Shown in pieces: positions 1 through 7,547 of a stretch of DNA of 54,627 bases. The notes under the pieces are model-generated. The model worked only from the letters and a program-made list of their open reading frames with translations. It was not told the DNA's origin and made no database searches. The stretch spans positions 1 to 54,627 of the forward strand of contig CALGJF010000046.1 of assembly GCA_937914945.1 (NCBI GenBank), given 5' to 3'. Positions within the stretch are counted from its first letter, which is position 1. Each line of letters starts with the position of its first letter. Source of the stretch: an uncultured Bacteroidales bacterium. Its GTDB lineage: Bacteria; Bacteroidota; Bacteroidia; Bacteroidales; Bacteroidaceae. The position numbers were made by a program, and so were the translations under genes.

Positions 1-10
1 ACAAGTTTCT

Positions 11-35
11 TTTGCACTCACTCGTGCGTCGGTTC
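11..35. repeat. 25-base direct repeat, copy 1
   Basis: Identical over 25 bases to 103-127; the core reads CACTCACTCGTGCGTCGG. The two copies lie 92 bases apart in non-coding DNA. Both are preceded by a related A/T-rich stretch containing CAAGTTT or CTTGTTT, so the similarity may extend further. Nature unknown; probably a dispersed intergenic repeat. Confidence 0.8.
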
Positions 36-102
36 GCAGGTTCTTCATCGGTTAAGTCAAGGGCTTTTCCTCCTTCTCGTTCGGCAAAGAAAACTTGTTT
101 GC

Positions 103-127
103 TTTGCACTCACTCGTGCGTCGGTTC
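103..127. repeat. 25-base direct repeat, copy 2
   Basis: Second copy of the sequence at 11-35, identical over 25 bases. No coding context. Confidence 0.8.
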
Positions 128-162
128 CCGCACACGTGGAGATGATGGGCTTCCTCGGCATC

Positions 163-304
163 GGACAAGTAATGTGCAAATGAGTTAATGGAAGTTTACT
201 TACATTTTCCACGAATGTAGCCATTACTCGCAAAAGGCAACAACCCTATGTTTGGTGCTACTGTGGCTATCGCAGTGGATATTGCAACTGCATTGAGCAA
301 GTAA
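163..304. repeat. Dispersed intergenic repeat, left copy
   Basis: Two parts match the copy at 35158-35285 in permuted order. Part one (about 163-250) starts near CAAGTAATG and ends with GCCATTACTCGC then GGCAACAA. Part two (about 258-304) ends with a 17-base exact match, CTGCATTGAGCAAGTAA, at 288-304. In the right copy the order is part two then part one, as expected if the repeat unit occurs in tandem and the two sites keep different windows of it. Confidence 0.55.
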
Positions 305-439
305 GGATGATATTCGGAGCGCAAGCGAAGAATAACACAAGCAACTTAATCCACTATAATTTAAATGGTTATGGGGGATTATTTATGCTGTAAAAAAGTG
401 GAGATTTATTTGTTTCGCGAGTGCATAATAGAAATATAT

Positions 440-1366
440 TTATAATTTTATTCCAAATTTCTTTATACGCTCCTCGAACATTTCCAAGGGAAGAATCTTT
501 AGCAATACATCTGTTATAGAATTCAACATTCGCTCGCGTATATAATCTTCTCTTATATATAATGATACTCTGCGCTGAGAAAGGAAATCCCCATCGATAG
601 ACCTTATATTTTGTCTTTGGCTATCGGCAAGAAAGGGGATATGAAGTTCGGGAATTATGGTAAACCCACCATTAATATCCACCACTCTCACAAGGGTTTC
701 CACGCTGCCGGCCTCGTATATATGCTTACCCTTAGAACGAGCTTTGCAGAAACTGAATGCACTTTCTCGCAAGCATTGCGCATCTTTCATTATCCACATT
801 TGCTCGTGTTCAAGATTTTCGGGCTTGAAAACCGGCAGTTTGCGCCAACAATTTTCCGACAAATAGACATAAAATTTCTCGGTATACAACGGTATCTCAA
901 AAAGTCCTTGTTGTGAATTACCGGCAATAGCAATTGCCGCATCAACGTTGCTGCTTTGTACTGCTGCAAGCATATTGGGAGTTTTCATTTCCCTTATAAC
1001 CAGTTCCACTCCCGGATATGCTTCTGTATATTTTTTTATAAATTGCGGCAAAATATATGGAGCTATAGTTGTACCTATTGAAAGAGTAAGTTTTCCTGTT
1101 AGGGAATTCTTCTCCTCGGCAGCAATTTCTTCAATTCGACCAGCCTCCATAACGACCTTTTTTGCTTGGGCGAGTAGTTTTTCACCCACAACGGTTGGCT
1201 TCACATTTTTGTTATTGCGTTCAAATATACGTACATCGAGCTCATCTTCGAGCTTTGCAAGCATAGCACTTAATGTCGGCTGGGATATTTCACACGCATC
1301 GGCAGCCTTTGCAAAATTGCGGAACTTATCGATAGCTACAATGTATTTAAGTTGTTGCAGAGTCAT
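440..1366 (-). CDS. oxyR: OxyR-type LysR regulator of the peroxide response
   Basis: LysR-family activator of 308 aa, the usual length. The N-terminal winged helix-turn-helix covers about residues 1-60 (ISQPTLSAMLAKLE is the recognition region) and the periplasmic-binding-like effector domain about 90-300. The segment QCLRESAFSFC places two cysteines at 198 and 207, the same nine-residue spacing as the redox pair C199/C208 of E. coli OxyR, so peroxide sensing by disulfide formation is well supported. It is divergent from a thioredoxin gene across 144 bases, fitting a redox regulon. A TATATTTG -7 element at 1394-1387 with TTG at 1416-1414 reads toward it. The targets are inferred. Confidence 0.93.
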   Translation of the reverse strand: MTLQQLKYIVAIDKFRNFAKAADACEISQPTLSAMLAKLEDELDVRIFERNNKNVKPTVVGEKLLAQAKKVVMEAGRIEEIAAEEKNSLTGKLTLSIGTTIAPYILPQFIKKYTEAYPGVELVIREMKTPNMLAAVQSSNVDAAIAIAGNSQQGLFEIPLYTEKFYVYLSENCWRKLPVFKPENLEHEQMWIMKDAQCLRESAFSFCKARSKGKHIYEAGSVETLVRVVDINGGFTIIPELHIPFLADSQRQNIRSIDGDFLSQRRVSLYIREDYIRERMLNSITDVLLKILPLEMFEERIKKFGIKL

Positions 1367-1386
1367 AACAATTGATTTTATCTATG

Positions 1387-1416
1387 CAAATATAGAAAAA
1401 ACCTGTTGTTAATCAA
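1387..1416 (-). promoter_or_regulatory. oxyR promoter (Bacteroidetes type)
   Basis: On the minus strand, TTG at 1416-1414 and TATATTTG at 1394-1387 are 19 bases apart, matching the primary sigma consensus of Bacteroidetes. It overlaps the thioredoxin promoter on the other strand. Confidence 0.65.
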
Positions 1417-1437
1417 TTATAGCTATCGTTATATTTG
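1406..1437 (+). promoter_or_regulatory. Thioredoxin promoter with central palindrome
   Basis: TTG at 1406-1408 and TATATTTG at 1430-1437 are separated by 21 bases. The palindrome ATAGCTAT (1419-1426) lies inside the spacer. It carries the ATAG/CTAT tetrads typical of OxyR sites, so it may be the operator shared by the two divergent genes. The operator role is inference. Confidence 0.6.
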
Positions 1438-1510
1438 CAACACAGAGAATTCAGTTAAATACTTTTTGTAGCAAAATAAAATATTTTACTAACCAATAAA
1501 TATTAAAGAT

Positions 1511-1834
1511 ATGGAAAACATTAAAAACTATGCGCAGTATCTTGGAGGATATGATTACACAGGTAAAACACCGGTTGTTATTGATTTTTATGCAACGTGG
1601 TGCGGCCCTTGCCAAGCATTCGCACCGCAGCTCGAACGATTGGCAAAAGAATTTGAGGGAAAAGTAAAAGTACTAAAGTTCGATGTCGATAAAAACGAGC
1701 AATTGGCTATGGCGGCTGGTATTCGTTCAATTCCTACACTCTTCTTTGTAGGTATTGATGGCAATATAACACGAAATGTAGGTGCCTTGCCATATAACGA
1801 ACTTGCAGCAAAAGCCAAAGAGTTAATAGTTTAG
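1511..1834 (+). CDS. trxA: Thioredoxin
   Basis: Cytoplasmic thiol-disulfide reductant of 107 aa, the full length of a single thioredoxin fold. The redox site CGPC is at residues 31-34 within the typical FYATWCGPC context, and the cis-proline loop SIPT follows near residue 77. There is no signal peptide, so it should act in the cytoplasm. It is divergent from oxyR and followed by a hairpin terminator, so it is probably a single-gene unit induced by peroxide through OxyR (inferred from context). Confidence 0.95.
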   Translation: MENIKNYAQYLGGYDYTGKTPVVIDFYATWCGPCQAFAPQLERLAKEFEGKVKVLKFDVDKNEQLAMAAGIRSIPTLFFVGIDGNITRNVGALPYNELAAKAKELIV

Positions 1835-1874
1835 TTGCCTATATTAATCTTACACAGAACCTAATTAAAACCAG

Positions 1875-1909
1875 AGCCGGCTTATTCATGTACGATAGGC
1901 CGGCTTTTA
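1875..1909 (+). terminator. Thioredoxin terminator
   Basis: AGCCGGC (1875-1881) pairs with GCCGGCT (1899-1905) across a 17-base loop, followed by TTTT. It ends immediately before the stop codon of the convergent lipoprotein gene, so it may serve both directions. Confidence 0.65.
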
Positions 1910-2299
1910 TCACCCCTTCTCGCACAAATATGATATTATGTGGCTGGCCACAAGCTCGCCCTCGCCCACCCCTTTGCCACTGGTGGTATTGTAGAGGCAG
2001 ATTTCAAATTTAAGGTCATCCCAAATGAGCTTGCCACGGTTTTCGTCGTAATATGCCTGCAGGTTGTTGCAGAATACATTGAAACGCTTTATGGCATCGT
2101 CTTTCTCGCAGGGGGTGGTGGCAAAATCATCATTCAATGCCGTCATTTCCGTGATGCTCTCTTGTGGCAGGTATGTGAGCCTGTCGTTTACAGATATAGT
2201 AAAATGTGCCACGGGGCCATCAAGCTCACAAGAGGTAAATGCCGGTGACATAAGTGCCACCAGCATTACCATAAATATCTTTTTCATTATCCTTTTCAT
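1910..2299 (-). CDS. Small lipoprotein of unknown function
   Basis: 129 aa. The N-terminus is a basic, hydrophobic signal peptide ending in a lipobox-like AFTSC (cysteine 24), so the mature protein is probably a lipid-anchored envelope protein. The rest has no motif I recognise; two cysteines (in TTPCEK and FNVFCN) and a third near the C-terminus (YLCEKG) could form disulfides. It is the last gene of the long minus-strand surface-protein operon, 8 bases after the 1322-aa gene. Function unknown. Confidence 0.75.
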   Translation of the reverse strand: MKRIMKKIFMVMLVALMSPAFTSCELDGPVAHFTISVNDRLTYLPQESITEMTALNDDFATTPCEKDDAIKRFNVFCNNLQAYYDENRGKLIWDDLKFEICLYNTTSGKGVGEGELVASHIISYLCEKG

Positions 2300-2307
2300 A
2301 GTTTCAT

Positions 2308-5300
2308 CTATTCGGCAAGGTTATCTGTTTCATCCTCCTCGGGGATAATCATCTTGCCATTGTCAAATATTACAATTCTATCATTGGCACCATTCTCGGA
2401 TGTTACGGCTTCGATACCGCGACGACGTTTTGCCTTGCTTGGTATGATGAGGCCCGCATCGTAGTATGGTGTGGTGAACTCCTCGATGTTGCCATATATA
2501 AACTTGCCTGCTGCATACACAAAGATACGATAGTAGTACTTGGTATCGGGCATAAGGTTAAGTGGTTGCGAGCAATAACCTGTATTCATATTAAGCGTTA
2601 CGGCTCCGTCACGATATACATTCTCGTTGCCTTCGTTGAGGTCCACAACACTGAAGGAGTATTCAAAGCCTATATACATATCATCGTACTCCTTGGCATC
2701 AATAGACTCGAGCACATTGCTGTTTACCTTACCTCGCAGTATTGTCCACTCATCGTCAAGCACCGCGGGGAATGTTTCGAGGTCGTAATTGTCAAGCGGT
2801 TCCTTCTCCACAGAGAAACTTTTTATTGCACCGCGATACATCTTCTTGTCGTCGGCAGTCATAGCCACAAAGCGGTAGTAGTACTTTGTGTTCCAGGCAA
2901 GGTTACGCAGCTCGGCCGAATACTCGCACTCCCCGTCATAGGGTATATATGTTACCACGGCTTCGGACATATCCTTGTTCTTCGACACCTCAAAATATAT
3001 CATATACTGCTCGTCGCCTTTGTTGATCACCGATTGTTCAAGACGTTCTTGCAGCTGGCGTGTAACCGAGCCTGTCATTGTTACCCTGTTCTTCGTAACG
3101 GTTGATGACATTGTGGTGGCCATCAGTTGCAGTTTCAGCGTTTTGAACAGATGTATCGACGTGGTGTATATCTCCACATCCACGTTATCTACCTCTACAT
3201 ACAATTTGTAGCGGTAGTAATAGGTTGTCGATGGGCTCAGGTCGTTCAGTTCATAGTTCATTTCGAACACCCCCGGAGTAGGTTCTATCCAGGTGATATC
3301 CTCGGTAATATCCTCGCTCTGGGCATTCTCGGCAAAGTCCTTGTTGAGTGTTGAATACTCAAGCACAATCTTGGCATCGCCGTTTGCATAATCCTTGAGC
3401 ACATCGGCCGATAGCATGGCTGATTCCGATGCAGGCTCGGCTTCGAGGTTGTCTATCGGTGGCGGCAAACGGAACTCCTCTACACTCGATTCGTATTTTG
3501 TGCCATTGCCATCATCATAAACCACCTTCACATAATAAATCTTCTCGCGTTCCCAGCGGTTGTCCTCTTCCACGGTAATGTCATAGTCGTCCTCGTCGCT
3601 GTCGCGGGTAATATCCTCGGGCTCCACCTCTATCACCTCGCCGGCATCTATGAGCATTCTGTTTTCCGATACGAGGAATTTGTATTTTCCCTTGTTCGAG
3701 ATGTTACCGAACCCCTTGTCGAGCTTGGCAAAGAATATAACGCTTGTGTGGTTGGCATCGCCCTCAACACCATAGAACACGGGCTTTGTTCTGAAGCTCG
3801 TCTGCAAGCCCTTGTATGTTTTGCCCGTTTCGTTGTCCTTGACCACAGCATTGAAGAAATACTCGGTGTCGGGCTGCAGCTTGCCATCGAGACTCAGTTC
3901 GTAGCCCACAAGGCGCACATTATTCAGGTGGTCCATCACCGTTGTACCCTTGGGAGAGTAAGTGAAACCTACACTGAACCTGTTGTCCACGTGATTCATA
4001 TCCTCTGCGTCGTAGATACTGCTGTGAAGGTCGGCATTGAGCGTAGCACCCACGGCGGTAATCTCGGTAGCATCCTTTGTTGTGGGGGCATAGTACTCAA
4101 AGAAACCGCCCGGCCACGAGTTGCTATACATATATACATCGTTCACGCTGTCATATATATAGGCTTTGACGTTGAACTCGTCACGCGGGAAAACACCGCG
4201 TGTGGCCGATGTCTGCATCACATTACTATCGGGCTGACGGTTTTCAAAAATCTTTTCGGTCTTAAGCACATCGCCCGTTTCCACATCCACAAAAATGATA
4301 CCGCCCTCGGTAATGTATGGGTTGTTCACGGCATCGGCATCGAATTCTGCCACAATGTCGGCCCGCTCGTAATCCTTTTCATACTCTGTGAACTTCACTT
4401 TATATGGCTGGTAGAATTCATCGAACTGCCCCATTACCATATTGCCGGTGAAGAAGGAGTTGAAGAGTATGGGATACACACCTATCTTGCGACCTTTGAG
4501 CAGAGGCTCTTGGCTTATGTCGAATTTGAATGAAACATCCTTTGTGCGAACCGCATTGAACCTGCCCGCACCCTCGTACAGATACTCGAACTGCCCATCG
4601 GGCTCCACGCCGGGCGATATATCGAGGAACAGCATATTGAGATCATATGGGAATATGAGACCATACTCATTCTTCAACGTGCCGCTGTAGTAGCCCTCGG
4701 CCAGACGTCTGTCGTCAATGGTTTCGGTACTTGGTGCAGCGTTCAAGCGATATATTTCAAAGAATAGGGTATTTTCCAAGCCCAGCTTTTCCATCCACTC
4801 GCTGGCGGAAAAGGTCCAGGCATCGTAACCCACCGAGAACTCCACATCGAACAACAAGCCCCACTCCACCAGGAAGAAGGTGCCCTCGTTGAGTCCTTTG
4901 TAAAGTTCCTCGCGGGCAGCAAGCCACTCGGGCACGTCGGACAGGTCGTAATCCCTCTGCCCGAATTTGTAGGTGAGCTGGCCGCTGACCTTGGGGCCGG
5001 TTCCGAATTTCAACATAAAACTGACACCCTCGCCGGCTATGCCCAAGCCCACCTTGGTGTGAAGGGCCACGAAGAATTCACCGCTCAGGCTTACCTCACC
5101 CGATGCACCGCTGCTGAAACTCAGCGGGTTGTTATTATTGTTCTCTTTATTATCTACCCAAACGACCTCTCTGTTAAGGCCGTCGATATCGATACCCGCC
5201 GTGCGCGAAATGCCAAATTCGGCCTCGGCGTGCAGTTGTGCCTCGAGCTTGTAGTCCCACGTAAGACCGAAATCCACATTCGCAGTCACACCCGGCAACA

Positions 5301-6276
5301 CCACAATGGGTACCTTTACCGATGCAAAATCGAGCGAGGTTTTGTCATTTTCGTCGGGCGAGATTTCCACATCGGCATCCACGCTCACCTTACCGGTTAT
5401 CGAAGCATCTACCGTGCATCTTATCTTCTTTATGCTCTGTGCCTTGTCGATAATAGCCGAAAAGTGCGCAGATAGTGCAGCCTCGCCCTCGAGGCTAATG
5501 ACTAAAGGGCCCTCGTCCTCGTCCTCCTTAATCTCGCCCTTTTCAGTTATTACAATCTTTTTGTCGAGTTCCTTGCTGTCGCCCCACGAAACCACGGTGT
5601 CGAGCACCTCGCTTTTAGCACGCGTCACAATGCGTTTGCGCACCTCCTTTTTCTCTATTAAGGAGTCGGGGACCTCATCGCTGCCCTGTACGCCCGTAAC
5701 ACCACCAGTATACAGCACATCGAAGATATCCTCAAGAGGCAGTGTGCCACAGCGCATCTCCACCCAACCCTTTGAGTAGTCGGCACGCATATTTTCTACG
5801 CGACCCATAAAGCCATAGGGCAGTTTGCCACGATAAATGTTACAAACAACCTTCTGCCCTATTTTGGGTACCTTGGTTTTGGTAAGGCAATCTATTCTGA
5901 AGTATATAGTGTGCAAAGAGTCGCTCTCCACTATGTAATTGAAGAGTTCCTCGCCTATTTCGAACACGCCCGCAGCATACTCGGTTTCGGGCAGTTTGAA
6001 GAGCAAACTATCTACCTCCTCCATATAATATGAGACATTCTCATTGAACAGAGCGCCGTTGAACACCATTTGCACAGGTTTGTCATACTCGTTGCCCAGC
6101 GAGTCGGTGGCCGAGAAGGTTATCTTCCAGTTGCCACCCTCGGCAAACATAAAGTCGTTGCCATCCTTGCACATTGCCCCAAAGGACTTTTGCAAATCGA
6201 CCTGTGCCGTTACATCGGTTGCAGCCAACATAAGCAGTAACGACGCAAAAAACAATTTTTCCATAATCTTTCTCAT
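2308..6276 (-). CDS. Large secreted protein with fibronectin-III-like repeats
   Basis: 1322 aa with a signal peptide ending near residue 25 (VTAQ). The first half is beta-rich without a family I can name; the stretch at about 240-480 has alternating hydrophobic residues and several glycine-rich strands. The second half holds at least four fibronectin-III-like modules, recognised by a recurring L-x-P-x-T-x-Y-Y-Y-R strand near residues 800, 1017, 1127 and 1240. A basic patch (KAKRRRG) precedes an acidic C-terminus. I see no clear type IX sorting tail. Its ATG overlaps the upstream stop by 4 bases (ATGA), implying translational coupling; MEKLFF, four codons later, is an alternative start. Probably a surface or periplasmic scaffold. 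Confidence 0.8.
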   Translation of the reverse strand: MRKIMEKLFFASLLLMLAATDVTAQVDLQKSFGAMCKDGNDFMFAEGGNWKITFSATDSLGNEYDKPVQMVFNGALFNENVSYYMEEVDSLLFKLPETEYAAGVFEIGEELFNYIVESDSLHTIYFRIDCLTKTKVPKIGQKVVCNIYRGKLPYGFMGRVENMRADYSKGWVEMRCGTLPLEDIFDVLYTGGVTGVQGSDEVPDSLIEKKEVRKRIVTRAKSEVLDTVVSWGDSKELDKKIVITEKGEIKEDEDEGPLVISLEGEAALSAHFSAIIDKAQSIKKIRCTVDASITGKVSVDADVEISPDENDKTSLDFASVKVPIVVLPGVTANVDFGLTWDYKLEAQLHAEAEFGISRTAGIDIDGLNREVVWVDNKENNNNNPLSFSSGASGEVSLSGEFFVALHTKVGLGIAGEGVSFMLKFGTGPKVSGQLTYKFGQRDYDLSDVPEWLAAREELYKGLNEGTFFLVEWGLLFDVEFSVGYDAWTFSASEWMEKLGLENTLFFEIYRLNAAPSTETIDDRRLAEGYYSGTLKNEYGLIFPYDLNMLFLDISPGVEPDGQFEYLYEGAGRFNAVRTKDVSFKFDISQEPLLKGRKIGVYPILFNSFFTGNMVMGQFDEFYQPYKVKFTEYEKDYERADIVAEFDADAVNNPYITEGGIIFVDVETGDVLKTEKIFENRQPDSNVMQTSATRGVFPRDEFNVKAYIYDSVNDVYMYSNSWPGGFFEYYAPTTKDATEITAVGATLNADLHSSIYDAEDMNHVDNRFSVGFTYSPKGTTVMDHLNNVRLVGYELSLDGKLQPDTEYFFNAVVKDNETGKTYKGLQTSFRTKPVFYGVEGDANHTSVIFFAKLDKGFGNISNKGKYKFLVSENRMLIDAGEVIEVEPEDITRDSDEDDYDITVEEDNRWEREKIYYVKVVYDDGNGTKYESSVEEFRLPPPIDNLEAEPASESAMLSADVLKDYANGDAKIVLEYSTLNKDFAENAQSEDITEDITWIEPTPGVFEMNYELNDLSPSTTYYYRYKLYVEVDNVDVEIYTTSIHLFKTLKLQLMATTMSSTVTKNRVTMTGSVTRQLQERLEQSVINKGDEQYMIYFEVSKNKDMSEAVVTYIPYDGECEYSAELRNLAWNTKYYYRFVAMTADDKKMYRGAIKSFSVEKEPLDNYDLETFPAVLDDEWTILRGKVNSNVLESIDAKEYDDMYIGFEYSFSVVDLNEGNENVYRDGAVTLNMNTGYCSQPLNLMPDTKYYYRIFVYAAGKFIYGNIEEFTTPYYDAGLIIPSKAKRRRGIEAVTSENGANDRIVIFDNGKMIIPEEDETDNLAE

Positions 6277-6779
6277 CGCACCATCACTTTAGTTTTGAAA
6301 CCCTTAACCTCCACAAGATAAGTTCCTTGCACAAGTTTTTCCAATGAAACTTTTCTACCCGGCAGCACCACACTGTCGAGCACTTTCTTTCCGGCAACAT
6401 CGAACACTCGGATGCTCTCGCCATTGAGGCTGTGGTGGAACAACAGCTCACCATTCACATAGCGCATAGGATTGTTTTCATCGGTTATGAAAACATCCTC
6501 TATGGCGGTTGTGGCATCACTAACAAATTTTATCGAAAGCAGTTCGTCGCGGCCGAACAGATACATCTCTTTTGTACCGTGTACCTCTACATACTGCACT
6601 GCCGCGGCATCCTCACCTTTGGTGTAGGAGTATATATAGGAGTCGGCATTGATATCTATATCGAATATTCGCCCGTCGAGCAAGGTAAGCACCACCTTAC
6701 TATACTGCTTTAGACCGCCATCGGCCACTGCCGCAGCTGTAAGCATCACTGCAAACAAAAGGAAAACACACCTTTTCAT
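6273..6779 (-). CDS. Small protein with type IX secretion sorting tail
   Basis: 168 aa with a signal peptide (about residues 1-19). About 75 residues of beta-rich sequence are followed by a C-terminal domain of the type A sorting-signal class: an IRVFDVAGKKV strand, then GRKVSLEKLVQGTYLVEV and a final KTKVMVR. In Bacteroidetes this domain directs export by the type IX system and attachment to the cell surface. The mature cargo is therefore very short, almost a stand-alone tail. It lies 12 bases after the lipoprotein gene and overlaps the start of the 1322-aa gene by 4 bases. Confidence 0.8.
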   Translation of the reverse strand: MKRCVFLLFAVMLTAAAVADGGLKQYSKVVLTLLDGRIFDIDINADSYIYSYTKGEDAAAVQYVEVHGTKEMYLFGRDELLSIKFVSDATTAIEDVFITDENNPMRYVNGELLFHHSLNGESIRVFDVAGKKVLDSVVLPGRKVSLEKLVQGTYLVEVKGFKTKVMVR

Positions 6780-6791
6780 ATCTTTTAATCT

Positions 6792-7505
6792 TTATTCAAT
6801 TTCCACAATTCCATAATTTCTGCTTTTACCTCGATAGCGTTTGAGGTCTGACAGCGTGCCATACGTTTCACCGGTGAGTGGCAGCGATTCAAAGACAAAG
6901 CGCTGGTATGTATCGGGGTTATAGCACTCGATGGTTGCCACCTCACCGGGCCATGTAGCCCTTATACGCATTTCGAGATACGGCACGCCGTGTGCCTCGC
7001 GCATCACAGCCTGGCCACGCAACTCGCCATCCACCACTGCTGCAAGGCGTGTATTGCCCATTGCACCGGTCTTTTGCTCACCATCAATAACCAACGATGA
7101 ATATAGCACGGTTTCGTAGAGGAACTCATTGTAATCCACAGCCTTCCAGTCAAACACATTTACATAGCAACTGTCGTAAACAATTTCCACTTCATTACCA
7201 TTACTCACCCTCTCGGCCTCAACCCTCACGAGTGCCCTGCCTGGCTTCATTGCATTCACCTTGCGGCCTGCAAGCTCAATGGCATCCTCGTCGCCCTCTA
7301 CCTGCCAATAATATGATACAGGTATATCGTTGGGGGACAGTTCCAAATCAAAGGTTATGCCATCGCCCACAATGAGGTCTATCTCGTGGTGCGATATTCT
7401 CAATCCATTGACGGTGGGCTGCTCCACCTCAAAATTGAAGAACTCTCCACAAGAGCAGAAGATTGCCATTGTAAACAGCAGGAATATGTTACCTATCTGC
7501 TTCAT
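6792..7505 (-). CDS. Lipoprotein with Ig-like (BIG2-type) domain
   Basis: 237 aa when started at ATG 7505 (MKQIGNIF); the eight extra codons upstream begin with TTG and would put charged residues before the signal peptide, so I prefer the ATG. The lipobox is FCSCGE, so lipid anchoring is likely. Residues about 35-125 look like a bacterial Ig-like fold (GLRISHHEIDLIVGDGITF, then a PGRALVRVEA strand). The C-terminal half is unassigned. It is 42 bases downstream of the 769-aa fibronectin protein in the same operon. Confidence 0.78.
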   Translation of the reverse strand: MKQIGNIFLLFTMAIFCSCGEFFNFEVEQPTVNGLRISHHEIDLIVGDGITFDLELSPNDIPVSYYWQVEGDEDAIELAGRKVNAMKPGRALVRVEAERVSNGNEVEIVYDSCYVNVFDWKAVDYNEFLYETVLYSSLVIDGEQKTGAMGNTRLAAVVDGELRGQAVMREAHGVPYLEMRIRATWPGEVATIECYNPDTYQRFVFESLPLTGETYGTLSDLKRYRGKSRNYGIVEIE

Positions 7506-7547
7506 CTCTTTTTTATAATATTCAAACAATATATCTATTTGGGTAAA

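Larger units (their letters stand above)
1..439. other. Non-coding region with dispersed repeats
   Basis: I see no credible gene in this stretch. It holds a 25-base direct repeat (11-35 and 103-127) and two segments (about 163-250 and 258-304) that resemble parts of a repeat seen again at about 35158-35285. The final 100 bases before the oxyR stop are AT-rich and show no clear terminator. It may be the decayed junction of repeat elements. Confidence 0.6.

Noticed and set aside
3748..4533. Open frame of 261 aa on the plus strand
   Set aside because: Lies wholly inside the 1322-aa minus-strand gene, has histidine/valine-rich mirror composition, and shows no promoter or domain.
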